A stretch of 8,086 bases of DNA from contig JAQBNY010000117.1 in assembly GCA_028288315.1 (NCBI GenBank), positions 1 through 8,086 of the forward strand, given 5' to 3'. The notes beneath the pieces were generated by a model. The model worked only from the letters and a program-made list of their open reading frames with translations. It was not told the DNA's origin and did not search any database. The position numbers and the translations under genes are program-made. The DNA is from Mucilaginibacter sp. Lineage in GTDB: Bacteria > Bacteroidota > Bacteroidia > Sphingobacteriales > Sphingobacteriaceae. Of this stretch, positions 1 to 6,382 are shown piece after piece. Numbering within the stretch: the first letter of the stretch is position 1; each line of letters starts with the position of its first letter.

Positions 1-98
1 GTGTAATTTTTAATATCAATTACTCATTTTAATATACATATGTTGTAAAGAGTATTTTTTTTTAGATCATATATATAGCTTCAGGAAAACATATATTC
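1..98. other. AT-rich leader before the first gene
   Basis: No gene is visible here. The stretch is very AT-rich and contains a run of nine T at 55-63 and an alternating TA tract near 69-77. A TTG at 43-45 followed by the TA-rich tract could be part of a promoter for the gene starting at 99, but no good TAnnTTTG element is present, so I do not call one. AGGA at 83-86 lies 12 nt before the ATG and could be a weak ribosome binding site. Confidence 0.4.
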
Positions 99-773
99 AT
101 GAAGCCATATATTTTACTTATTTTATGCAATATAATTTGCATCGGAGTTACAGCCCAGTCATTTCAATATGTTAACAACACAAGTTCATCTGCGTTAACT
201 AATAAATATTTTTTTTATACTTCTGCACCTGATACTGCAGTAAATCATTTAGTTAAAAATGAACTCCGCTCACTGTCAGCATATTTTTTCATCACACCTG
301 CATGTTATTATTACGATACCGTAACTACTTTTTCAAAAGAGTTAATTAAACCTAATTTTCAGAATGATAATATTTACCTGGATCTTAATATGCTACAGGC
401 AGAAACAAACCAAACTTTAAAGAATAATATATTAATTAATCTTACCCATCAATTTGCATGGATAGTAGCTAAAAAATACAAATTAAACCTTTCTTTTTTG
501 CAACAAGTTCTATTTACAGATTATATAACCGGAATTTACATGGGTAATAAATATCCTTCCTTAAGGAAACGAGAAAACTATTATGATTCCCAATCACTCT
601 ACTTAAACTTTGCTAATGACCCTTCTTTCAACCTTACAAAAGAAAATAGAATGTATGCTTTTAAAAAAGGCGAAGCAGACTTTTTGATTGCCTATCAAAG
701 AAGGCATATTTATACATTACGTGACATTATAAGCGAAGGAATAAATTTGGTCATGAGTCAAGATTTGGAGTAA
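99..773 (+). CDS. Secreted protein resembling a degenerate zinc metallopeptidase
   Basis: A 224-residue protein with a signal peptide: Lys2, a hydrophobic core at 4-17, and a likely signal peptidase I cut after VTA (residue 19). It should be periplasmic or secreted. I do not recognise a named family, but the layout resembles Bacteroidetes metallopeptidase-like proteins: a beta segment NIYLDLNML (91-99), then a helix with THQFAW (116-121) where active enzymes carry HExxH, then TDYITGIYMG (140-149) where they have an (E)LQADxxAGxxxG-type motif, then LTKENRMYAFKKG (179-191) where they often show HGTPEQRxxAFxxG. His117 is kept, but Glu becomes Gln118 and the second His becomes Trp121, so zinc catalysis is unlikely. 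The resemblance is judged by eye. The gene appears monocistronic, with very AT-rich codon use. The start fits the signal peptide directly. Confidence 0.85.
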   Translation: MKPYILLILCNIICIGVTAQSFQYVNNTSSSALTNKYFFYTSAPDTAVNHLVKNELRSLSAYFFITPACYYYDTVTTFSKELIKPNFQNDNIYLDLNMLQAETNQTLKNNILINLTHQFAWIVAKKYKLNLSFLQQVLFTDYITGIYMGNKYPSLRKRENYYDSQSLYLNFANDPSFNLTKENRMYAFKKGEADFLIAYQRRHIYTLRDIISEGINLVMSQDLE

Positions 774-782
774 AACTTAATT

Positions 783-799
783 GGATGTATCATACATCC
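783..799. repeat. Perfect 8 bp inverted repeat, 1 bp centre
   Basis: GGATGTAT-C-ATACATCC lies 10 nt after the stop codon of the secreted-protein gene. As RNA it could fold as a 7 bp stem with a TCA triloop, but no T-run follows it, so it is a poor intrinsic terminator. It could mark the 3' end of the upstream transcript or be a protein-binding site. Function unknown. Confidence 0.5.
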
Positions 800-893
800 C
801 TGCGTACACAGGTTCGCCCCATTTTATTCTTACTAATTCATCGCTTTAATAATATGCATTTTAATTAAAGGTGTCAATTATCAAATTCCTGCT

Positions 894-905
894 TGACCAT
901 GGTCA
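894..905. promoter_or_regulatory. 12 bp perfect palindrome, possible CRP/FNR-type operator
   Basis: TGACCATGGTCA is a perfect palindrome 84 bp before the ATG of the universal stress protein. With one flanking T it reads TTGAC-CATG-GTCAT, close in layout to the TTGAT-N4-ATCAA site of the FNR/CRP superfamily. If the weak -7 element at 929-936 is real, the start site would be near 941 and the palindrome centre would sit near -41.5, a classical class II activator position. The symmetry is seen directly. The protein that binds it is inference. Confidence 0.4.
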
Positions 906-928
906 TTTTTAGCTTAAATTATTATCCT

Positions 929-936
929 AATATTTG
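929..936 (+). promoter_or_regulatory. Possible -7 element for the stress-protein gene
   Basis: AATATTTG matches the Bacteroidetes -7 consensus TAnnTTTG with one mismatch. No clear TTTG -33 element lies 17-21 bp upstream; there is only a T-run near 906-910. A weak core promoter like this often needs an activator, which would fit the palindrome just upstream. The implied 5' leader is about 50 nt. Confidence 0.3.
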
Positions 937-989
937 CTAATGCTTATTCAAAACAGCTTTTATAGCATTACTAATTGAAAATCATTATC

Positions 990-1862
990 ATGAAAAAGAT
1001 TTTGGTATTAACGGATTTTTCAGCAAACGCTGCACATGCTGCGGCAAACGCTGTGTATTTAGCTGAAAAAATGCAAGCTGGCTTATTACTTTATTATACC
1101 TATCATATGGCGCCTGTAACTCCTTATTACACAGGAGGACCTTATGTGCCTGAAGCTGTAAGTGTGTTTGAAGAGGAAAGTAATAGAGAATTAAATGAAC
1201 TTTCACAGAAGCTTAAACAACAGATGGAAGGGCTTAATTATGAATACCGTCCTTCTGTACACATCCAAACCGGTGAAGGCGACTTGGGAGAAAATGTAAA
1301 AGACTTATTAAAGCAAAAAGATATTGAATTAATTGTTATGGGTTCTCGCATGGGTAGCTTTTTTGACCACCTGTTAAGCGGAAGTGAAACTCAAACAGTA
1401 ATTGATCATGCAAATAAGCCGGTAATAATAATACCTCCGGATTCTGAAATTAAACATCTAAAAAAAGTGGTTTTCGCCACCAATTATCAGAAAAATGATA
1501 TTCAGGCCCTTAATTATCTGATTGTTTTAGCACAAGTTCTTGATTTTAAAATAGACGCTGTGCATATTGGTTTGAAGGAACAAAAAAGCTTTGGGTACAT
1601 TATGGATGAAATTGAATTTAAAAGAAATATAAGTGGTTTAAAACAATTCGGCCTTACCTATCATGACATTCATGGAAAGGATGTGGTTTCAAATCTTGAC
1701 CGCTTTTGCAGTGAATCTGGTGCTGATATGCTTGCCATGGTTCACTACCACCATAATATTTTTAAAAAGCTATTTGGTGCAAGCGAAATAAAAAATGAAA
1801 TATGTCATCAAAAACAAGCACTACTTATTTTTCCACCTGATTTTACAAAATCAGAAAATTAA
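990..1862 (+). CDS. Universal stress protein, two tandem USP domains
   Basis: A 290-residue cytoplasmic protein with two UspA-like alpha/beta domains, about 1-150 and 158-290. Each opens with a typical first strand: KKILVLTDFS at the N terminus and KKVVFATNY at 158-166. In domain 1, VMGSRMGSFFDHLLSGSET (116-134) corresponds to the ATP-binding loop G-2x-G-9x-G(S/T), but the second glycine is shifted by one (GSRMG). In domain 2 the same place reads MVHYHHNIFKKLFGAS (250-265), without the glycines, as is common in Bacteroidetes tandem Usp proteins. One ATP-binding and one degenerate domain is therefore plausible. The role is presumably in survival under starvation, redox or energy stress; the exact role is unknown. 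I chose ATG at 990 because MKKILVLTDF starts the fold exactly; an in-frame TTG at 975 adds only five residues. No Shine-Dalgarno sequence is visible. Confidence 0.93.
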   Translation: MKKILVLTDFSANAAHAAANAVYLAEKMQAGLLLYYTYHMAPVTPYYTGGPYVPEAVSVFEEESNRELNELSQKLKQQMEGLNYEYRPSVHIQTGEGDLGENVKDLLKQKDIELIVMGSRMGSFFDHLLSGSETQTVIDHANKPVIIIPPDSEIKHLKKVVFATNYQKNDIQALNYLIVLAQVLDFKIDAVHIGLKEQKSFGYIMDEIEFKRNISGLKQFGLTYHDIHGKDVVSNLDRFCSESGADMLAMVHYHHNIFKKLFGASEIKNEICHQKQALLIFPPDFTKSEN

Positions 1863-1866
1863 TTTA

Positions 1867-1881
1867 AACGTGAAACACGTT
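1867..1881. repeat. Small inverted repeat after the stress-protein gene
   Basis: AACGTG-AAA-CACGTT gives a 6 bp stem with a 3 nt loop, 4 nt after the stop codon, in the 112 bp gap between convergent genes. No T-run follows on the plus strand; on the minus strand TAAATT follows. It is at best a weak terminator. No other structure is obvious between 1882 and 1974. Confidence 0.4.
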
Positions 1882-1974
1882 CTGGATTTAATGGATAACC
1901 CTATAAGAAACGGTGGTAATCATTATTAAATTCCAAAACAAAACAACATAATAAACTTTTGAAGAAACGCTATA

Positions 1975-2337
1975 TTAGTTGGGTGTATTGAACAGATTTG
2001 ATGAAGCAAGTTTTATTGCTCTGTTTAATAATTCAGAATTATACTTTTCCAACAAAGCCATATATTTATCTTTCCATTTGATACTTATCAATTCATCGCT
2101 TAAATCGTGCTTTTGAAAAGCCTCAAATTGATTGGGTAAGAACATTTCCGGAAACTCAACTGAAAAATTATGCCCTATAACATTTCCTATACTATATATA
2201 ATATCTAATCTAAGCCTTGGTTGGCTAAACCAATTATATAATGTTCTCCGGCTTACATTTAATGATTTAGCAAGATCGCTAATATTATGGCCTCTTTTAC
2301 GAATAATATACTCGACCGTTTGCCCATGGTGCTTCAT
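1975..2337 (-). CDS. Small helix-turn-helix DNA-binding regulator
   Basis: A 120-residue protein. Residues 19-37 (ISDLAKSLNVSRRTLYNWF) form a clear helix-turn-helix: DLAKSLNVS is the scaffold helix and turn, and RRTLYNWF is the recognition helix. Residues 44-62 (LDIIYSIGNVIGHNFSVEF) resemble the helices after the HTH in Cro/XRE-like domains, where the repressor reads 'IGxxIGxDFS'. The C-terminal part, IKWKDKYMALLEKYNSELL (86-104), is amphipathic and probably a dimerising coiled coil. Small proteins of this layout are common in Bacteroidetes genomes and mobile regions, and their targets are mostly unknown. It is transcribed away from susC and converges with the stress-protein gene. It could act on the intergenic region upstream of itself, but nothing here proves that. 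No Shine-Dalgarno sequence is visible; the start is the only ATG before the HTH in this frame. Confidence 0.88.
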   Translation of the reverse strand: MKHHGQTVEYIIRKRGHNISDLAKSLNVSRRTLYNWFSQPRLRLDIIYSIGNVIGHNFSVEFPEMFLPNQFEAFQKHDLSDELISIKWKDKYMALLEKYNSELLNRAIKLASSNLFNTPN

Positions 2338-2382
2338 TATAATGTGCTATTCTATTTTAAGAAATAAGTTTAGTTGTTACCT

Positions 2383-2391
2383 CAAAGTATA
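2383..2391 (-). promoter_or_regulatory. Possible -7 element for the HTH gene
   Basis: Read on the minus strand this is TATACTTTG, close to TAnnTTTG but with three rather than two spacer bases. It lies about 45 nt before the HTH start codon, a reasonable distance. No TTTG is well placed upstream, so the call is weak. Confidence 0.25.
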
Positions 2392-2422
2392 TAAATATAG
2401 GTAGTTTATATTAATTTCAAGC

Positions 2423-2435
2423 AAGTTAACAACTT
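2423..2435. repeat. Inverted repeat upstream of the HTH gene
   Basis: AAGTT-AAC-AACTT has 5 bp arms with a 3 bp spacer and lies about 90 bp before the HTH start codon, just upstream of its possible promoter. This would suit an autoregulatory operator, but short AT-rich repeats also arise by chance. Confidence 0.25.
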
Positions 2436-2499
2436 ATTATTAGCTGATTACCGATTATGACATGGTATAACCTCCATTATTCACTCATTTTCTTTGTAC

Positions 2500-2652
2500 T
2501 TCACACTTACACAGCTTGGTATACATAATGATACAATCCTTGTGGCTAGGTTTTTAAATACTTTACTTAGTAGTCTCATACACAGTGTTAGTTAAAAGAT
2601 CAAGAGTTAATTAGGGAGGCCTCCGAACTGCGAGAGTTTGGAGGCTTTATTA
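2500..2652 (+). ncRNA. Candidate small RNA ending at the orphan terminator
   Basis: A strong plus-strand terminator at 2619-2655 has no coding gene upstream on the same strand; the nearest gene to the left is on the minus strand. Something must therefore be transcribed from within the gap. TTTCTTTG at 2489-2496 matches TAnnTTTG with one mismatch and would start an RNA near 2500, giving about 150 nt. The 5' end is a guess. Long-range pairing is limited: ACACT at 2503-2507 could pair with AGTGT at 2584-2588. I recognise no known RNA family. Upstream small RNAs are known regulators of some Bacteroides susCD loci, which makes this worth testing. Confidence 0.3.
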
Positions 2653-2655
2653 TTT
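2619..2655 (+). terminator. Orphan intrinsic terminator
   Basis: GCCTCCGAACT (2619-2629), loop GCGAG, then AGTTTGGAGGC (2635-2645) form an 11 bp stem with one G-U pair, followed by TTTATTATTT. The T-rich tail is on the plus-strand side only, so it ends plus-strand transcripts. It lies about 460 bp before the susC-like gene. Confidence 0.75.
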
Positions 2656-2763
2656 AACTACAAAACTTACACAAGTAATTGAAACATATATTACTGGTAA
2701 ACAGCAGCTATATGAGCAAGAACTAAAATTGTTCTTTCTTTAATTAAGGAACTCATCACTTAA

Positions 2764-2785
2764 GCTGGTTATCAGCTGGTCATCA
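2764..2785. repeat. Tandem 11 bp direct repeat
   Basis: GCTGGTTATCA is followed at once by GCTGGTCATCA, 10 of 11 bases identical. A period of 11 bp places the copies on nearly the same face of the helix, as in some tandem activator sites. It lies about 330 bp before the susC-like gene, rather far for a core activator. Confidence 0.5.
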
Positions 2786-2918
2786 AATGTTACATTGATA
2801 GATTCTTGATTCATTTAGACTAATAATAAAGTGGAAGAGGATATATACTTAAGCGTTTTTATAAGCTTATTTAAAGAGCCGGTCAATGCCATGTCTAAAT
2901 TGTATATAAATATCACAA

Positions 2919-2931
2919 AAGACTCGGTCTT
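2919..2931 (+). repeat. Small hairpin AAGAC-TCG-GTCTT
   Basis: A 5 bp stem with a TCG loop in the upstream region of the susC-like gene. AAAGAGCCG at 2873-2881 could alternatively pair with CGGCTTT at 2932-2938 around it. No T-run follows. Function unknown. Confidence 0.25.
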
Positions 2932-3050
2932 CGGCTTTAAATAAATTAAATGTTAAAAAAGCTATAAGATATACAATGAAGTGTAAAATAAATATTATAA
3001 ATTTATATTAATAATTAATAACAATTTTCACAAACGAAATGTTACATGTA

Positions 3051-3080
3051 TTGATTTTTATTTCATTTAAATAAATGTTC
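3051..3080 (+). promoter_or_regulatory. Possible promoter of the susCD operon
   Basis: TTG at 3051-3053 and TAAATGTTC at 3072-3080 are 18 bp apart, near the spacing of Bacteroidetes -33 (TTTG) and -7 (TAnnTTTG) elements, though the -7 part is imperfect. The implied leader is about 30-35 nt of almost pure AT, with no Shine-Dalgarno sequence. The -7 part overlaps an inverted repeat at 3064-3077. Confidence 0.3.
3064..3077. repeat. Inverted repeat over the susC promoter
   Basis: CATTTA-AA-TAAATG has 6 bp arms and a 2 bp spacer and overlaps the presumed -7 element of the susCD operon. A protein bound here would block RNA polymerase. The AT-rich context makes chance symmetry possible. Confidence 0.3.
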
Positions 3081-3117
3081 GTAACTACTCTAACTTTTAA
3101 TAATTAATTAATTATTC

Positions 3118-6100
3118 ATGAAAAAATGTATACTAACTGCTTTGTGCATTTTATGTCTGTCTTTACCACAGTTATTTGCACAAAACATTGCAGTAACCGG
3201 AAGAGTTACTGCTAAAGAGGATGGTTTACCAATTCCAGGAGTAAGCGTTGGAATTAAAGGTACAACAACAGGTACACAAACCACAACAGACGGCAGGTTT
3301 ACCTTGACTGTGCCACAAGGCACTGCTTTAACATTTAGTTTTATTGGTTATGCTACACAAACGGTACCGGTTACAGGTCCTACTCTAAACGTTGTTTTAA
3401 CGTCAGAAAGCAGGCAGTTGGGCGAAGTGCTTGTACAAGGTGCCCTTGGTTTAACCAGAACGCGTAACCAACAAGCTTATGCGGCCCAGCAGGTTTCAGG
3501 CGAAGACGTTAGCAAAACACGATCATCAAATTTTGTTGAAGGCTTATCAGGAAAAGTATCCGGATTGGAAATCAGGCAAAATAACGGGCTGGGTTCTTCA
3601 ACTAACGTGGTTATCCGTGGTGCAAAATCTATATTCAACTCCAACCAGGCATTATTTGTGGTTGATGGTGTTCCATTTAACAACGGTGCGCCGTCAGGCT
3701 CAACATTAAACTCAACCGATCAAAGAACAGGCCGTGGTGGGTATGATTATGGAAGCCCTATACAGGATATCAATCCAGACAATATTGAATCTGTTACGGT
3801 TTTGAAAGGTGCCGCTGCCAGTGCATTATATGGCTCACAAGGTGCAAACGGTGTAATTTTAATCACAACTAAAAAAGCCAGAAAAGGGTTTGGTATTGTT
3901 ATTAATTCCAGTGTTGGGGTTGGATCAATTGATAAGTCTACCTTTCCAAAATATCAGAAAGAATATGGTGGTGGTTATGGCCCTTATTATGAGGACCCAT
4001 CTGGGTATTTCTGGTACAGAGATGTTAATGGTGATGGTACACCTGACTTAATTACTCCTTTAACTGAAGATGCATCATATGGTGCAAGATTTGACCCTAA
4101 CCTAAAAGTTTACCAGTGGAATGCCTTTTATAAGGGACTACCAACTTATGGTCAAGCTACTCCATGGGTTGCTGCTGCAAATGATCCGTCAACATTTTTT
4201 GTAAAGCCGGTTACTAACAGTCAAAGTATTTTTATTACCAACGCTAATGATAATGGATCACTTAAGCTGGGATATACGCGCAATAATGACAATGGTATAC
4301 TACCCAACAGTAATATCCAAAAAAATGCAGTCAATTTTTCAGGCACCTATAATATTACCAGCAAATTGTCTGCAGGTGCTTCGGTTGATTATACTCGTAC
4401 CGATGGTTTAGGCAGGTATGGCACGGGCTACTCATCTGAGAATACTTTAACCAACTTCAGGCAATGGTGGCAGGTAAATACTGATATTAAGCAATTAAAA
4501 GATGCTTATTATAACAGCCTGGCACAAGGCGAAAATGGTAACGCTACCTGGAACTTAAGTGACTTTAATGATCCTACTGCCATTTATTGGGACAACCTTT
4601 ACTTTAGCCGTTATCAGAACTATGAAAACGATACGCGCAACCGTTACTTTGGTAATATTTTTGTCAATTATAAAGCTACCAGTTGGTTAAATATTTTAGG
4701 CCGTGTTACTGTTGATAACTGGAACCAACTGCAGGAGGAAAGAAGGGCCGTAGGTTCAACAGGAGTATCAAGCTATTCAAGAAGGAATACCGGCTGGAAT
4801 GAAACAGATTATGATTTAATTGCCAGTGTAAATAAAAATATTAGTACCGATTTTAACCTGAAGGCACTTGCCGGTACAAATATCAGAAAACAACGTTTCG
4901 AGGATATTTATGGAATTACAAACGGCGGTTTAATTATACCGCAGGTATATGCTTTATCAAATTCAGTTAACACGCCAGAGGCTCCTATAGAACTTGATCA
5001 GCGCAGAGAAGTTAACGGTATTTATGCCGGAGCAACCTTAACCTGGAAAAACACATATACCATTGATGGTACCTTAAGGCGTGATGTTGCTTCAACCTTA
5101 CCAAAAGGCAAAAATGCCTACTATTATCCAGCGGTATCTGGCGGCTTTGTTTTCTCAGAGCTGTTAAAAGAGCAAAACTGGTTATCATATGGTAAATTAA
5201 GAGCTAATTATGCCGAGGTTGGTAACGATGCCCCTATTTATAGTATATTTGATACTTATACGCTTGGCACACCTATTAACGGCGTGCCGCAGGCAGTTGT
5301 AGGCATTACTAAAAATAACCCGCAGTTAAAACCAGAACGTACAACAAGTTCTGAATATGGTATAGAGTTGGCCTTCTTTAATAGCCGCCTTGGTTTTGAC
5401 GGTACCTATTATATTAATAAAACGGTTGATCAGATTATACCAGTTACGGTTTCACAGGCAACCGGCTACAGCTCGGCCTACCTTAACTCAGGAACCGTGC
5501 AAAATAAAGGTATTGAGCTTTCATTGAACGGAACACCTTTAAGAAGCAAAAATTTTTCATGGCGAATTGATTTAAACTTTACCAAAAACAACAGTAAGGT
5601 GCTTGCACTGTTCCAGGATGCAACAGGCCAGCAGGCTAAAAACCTACAAATTGGCTCATTCCAGGGCAATGTTACTATTGACGCGGCCTTAGGTCAACCT
5701 TTAGGAACTATTCGGGGTACTGATTTTGTTTATCAGAACGGGCAAAAGTTAATTGATGCCGATGGTTATTATGTACAAACCACTACAGCTAACAATATTA
5801 TTGGAAATAGTAATCCTAAATGGATAGGTGGTATTAACAATAGCTTCAGATACAAAAACCTCACTTTAAGTTTTCTGGTGGATATCAGAAAAGGGGGCAG
5901 TGTTTTCTCTCTTGATACCTATTACGGATTTGATACCGGTTTATATCCCGAAACAGCACGCTTAAATGATAAAGGCAATCCATCCCGCAGCCCAATTTCA
6001 GAGGGTGGCGGAGTTATTTTACCCGGTATTACCGCTGATGGTCAGCCAAATACTATCCGTGTTGAAAACACCGGATCGGGTTTATATGGTTATGAGCATA

Positions 6101-6372
6101 ACCCAAATGCAGCGTTTGTTTATGATGCAGGTTATGTTAAACTAAGGCAGGCACAAATTACATATAGCCTTCCGCAAAAGTTATTATCAAAATTAGGTCC
6201 GGTTAAAGGTGTTGATCTTTCGCTTATAGGTCGCAATTTATGGATAATCCATAAAAATTTGCCCCATGCTGATCCTGAAGAAAGTTTAAGTTCAGGAAAC
6301 TTACAGGGCTATCAATCAGGTGCTTATCCAACTGTCAGAACCGTTTCACTTAATGCCAAATTTACATTCTAA
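3118..6372 (+). CDS. SusC/RagA-family TonB-linked outer-membrane transporter
   Basis: A 1084-residue outer-membrane barrel that imports a ligand handed over by the SusD-like partner, driven by TonB/ExbBD. Order: signal peptide 1-21 (cut at LFA-Q); a carboxypeptidase-regulatory-like beta domain about 24-96 (VTGRVTAKEDGLPIPGVSV, TTDGRFTLTVP, FSFIGY); the short LGEVLVQGAL segment (101-110) where SusC proteins carry the TonB-box-like LDEVVV; the plug, about 115-253, with VVIRGAKSI (164-172), ALFVVDGVPFNN (178-189) and VLKGAAASALYGSQGANG (228-245); then the barrel, with the late GRNLW (1038-1042) and a final Phe as outer-membrane assembly signal. There is no N-terminal STN domain, so regulation through FecR/FecI is unlikely. 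A DVNGDGTPD loop (302-310) looks calcium-binding. Length is usual for the family. Substrate unknown: polysaccharide, peptide or other polymer cannot be told apart from sequence. Confidence 0.96.
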   Translation: MKKCILTALCILCLSLPQLFAQNIAVTGRVTAKEDGLPIPGVSVGIKGTTTGTQTTTDGRFTLTVPQGTALTFSFIGYATQTVPVTGPTLNVVLTSESRQLGEVLVQGALGLTRTRNQQAYAAQQVSGEDVSKTRSSNFVEGLSGKVSGLEIRQNNGLGSSTNVVIRGAKSIFNSNQALFVVDGVPFNNGAPSGSTLNSTDQRTGRGGYDYGSPIQDINPDNIESVTVLKGAAASALYGSQGANGVILITTKKARKGFGIVINSSVGVGSIDKSTFPKYQKEYGGGYGPYYEDPSGYFWYRDVNGDGTPDLITPLTEDASYGARFDPNLKVYQWNAFYKGLPTYGQATPWVAAANDPSTFFVKPVTNSQSIFITNANDNGSLKLGYTRNNDNGILPNSNIQKNAVNFSGTYNITSKLSAGASVDYTRTDGLGRYGTGYSSENTLTNFRQWWQVNTDIKQLKDAYYNSLAQGENGNATWNLSDFNDPTAIYWDNLYFSRYQNYENDTRNRYFGNIFVNYKATSWLNILGRVTVDNWNQLQEERRAVGSTGVSSYSRRNTGWNETDYDLIASVNKNISTDFNLKALAGTNIRKQRFEDIYGITNGGLIIPQVYALSNSVNTPEAPIELDQRREVNGIYAGATLTWKNTYTIDGTLRRDVASTLPKGKNAYYYPAVSGGFVFSELLKEQNWLSYGKLRANYAEVGNDAPIYSIFDTYTLGTPINGVPQAVVGITKNNPQLKPERTTSSEYGIELAFFNSRLGFDGTYYINKTVDQIIPVTVSQATGYSSAYLNSGTVQNKGIELSLNGTPLRSKNFSWRIDLNFTKNNSKVLALFQDATGQQAKNLQIGSFQGNVTIDAALGQPLGTIRGTDFVYQNGQKLIDADGYYVQTTTANNIIGNSNPKWIGGINNSFRYKNLTLSFLVDIRKGGSVFSLDTYYGFDTGLYPETARLNDKGNPSRSPISEGGGVILPGITADGQPNTIRVENTGSGLYGYEHNPNAAFVYDAGYVKLRQAQITYSLPQKLLSKLGPVKGVDLSLIGRNLWIIHKNLPHADPEESLSSGNLQGYQSGAYPTVRTVSLNAKFTF

Positions 6373-6382
6373 ACTTACATTG

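Larger units (their letters stand above)
2338..3117. other. 780 bp intergenic region between HTH gene and susC-like gene
   Basis: No protein gene is supported on either strand; stop codons are frequent and no start is followed by a long frame. It contains an AAGTT-AAC-AACTT inverted repeat (2423-2435) behind the possible HTH promoter, an orphan intrinsic terminator (2619-2655), a tandem 11 bp repeat (2764-2785), a small hairpin (2919-2931) and the presumed susC promoter near the right end. The stretch 2940-3117 is extremely AT-rich. The length is large for such a leader and suggests non-coding RNA or dense regulation. Confidence 0.6.

Noticed and set aside
835..846. 12 bp AATTCATCGCTT also present at 2090-2101
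   Set aside because: The second copy lies inside the HTH coding region, there is no extended similarity, and an AT-rich 12-mer can recur by chance.
975..989. In-frame TTG start giving a stress protein five residues longer
   Set aside because: The ATG at 990 begins exactly at the conserved first strand (MKKILVLTDFS); the TTG adds residues outside the fold and has no ribosome binding site.
2132..2404. 90-codon plus-strand frame opposite the HTH gene
   Set aside because: It is antisense to a clear HTH coding sequence, has no recognisable motif, and its composition follows from the opposite strand.
2457..2528. Short 23-codon frame (MTWYNLHYS...) inside the candidate sRNA region
   Set aside because: No ribosome binding site and no support beyond an open frame of a length expected by chance; a leader peptide cannot be excluded.
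2861..2870. 10 bp palindrome ATAAGCTTAT upstream of susC
   Set aside because: Too short and AT-rich to separate from chance; no partner site or T-run.
3477..3709. Overlapping short frames on both strands inside the SusC-like gene
   Set aside because: They are shadows of a well-supported coding sequence with conserved plug motifs in the main frame.
6320..6382. Upstream in-frame ATG for the SusD-like gene, overlapping the end of susC
   Set aside because: It would put 21 residues before a perfect lipoprotein signal peptide; the ATG at 6383 gives the correct LLLLGAC lipobox at Cys17.
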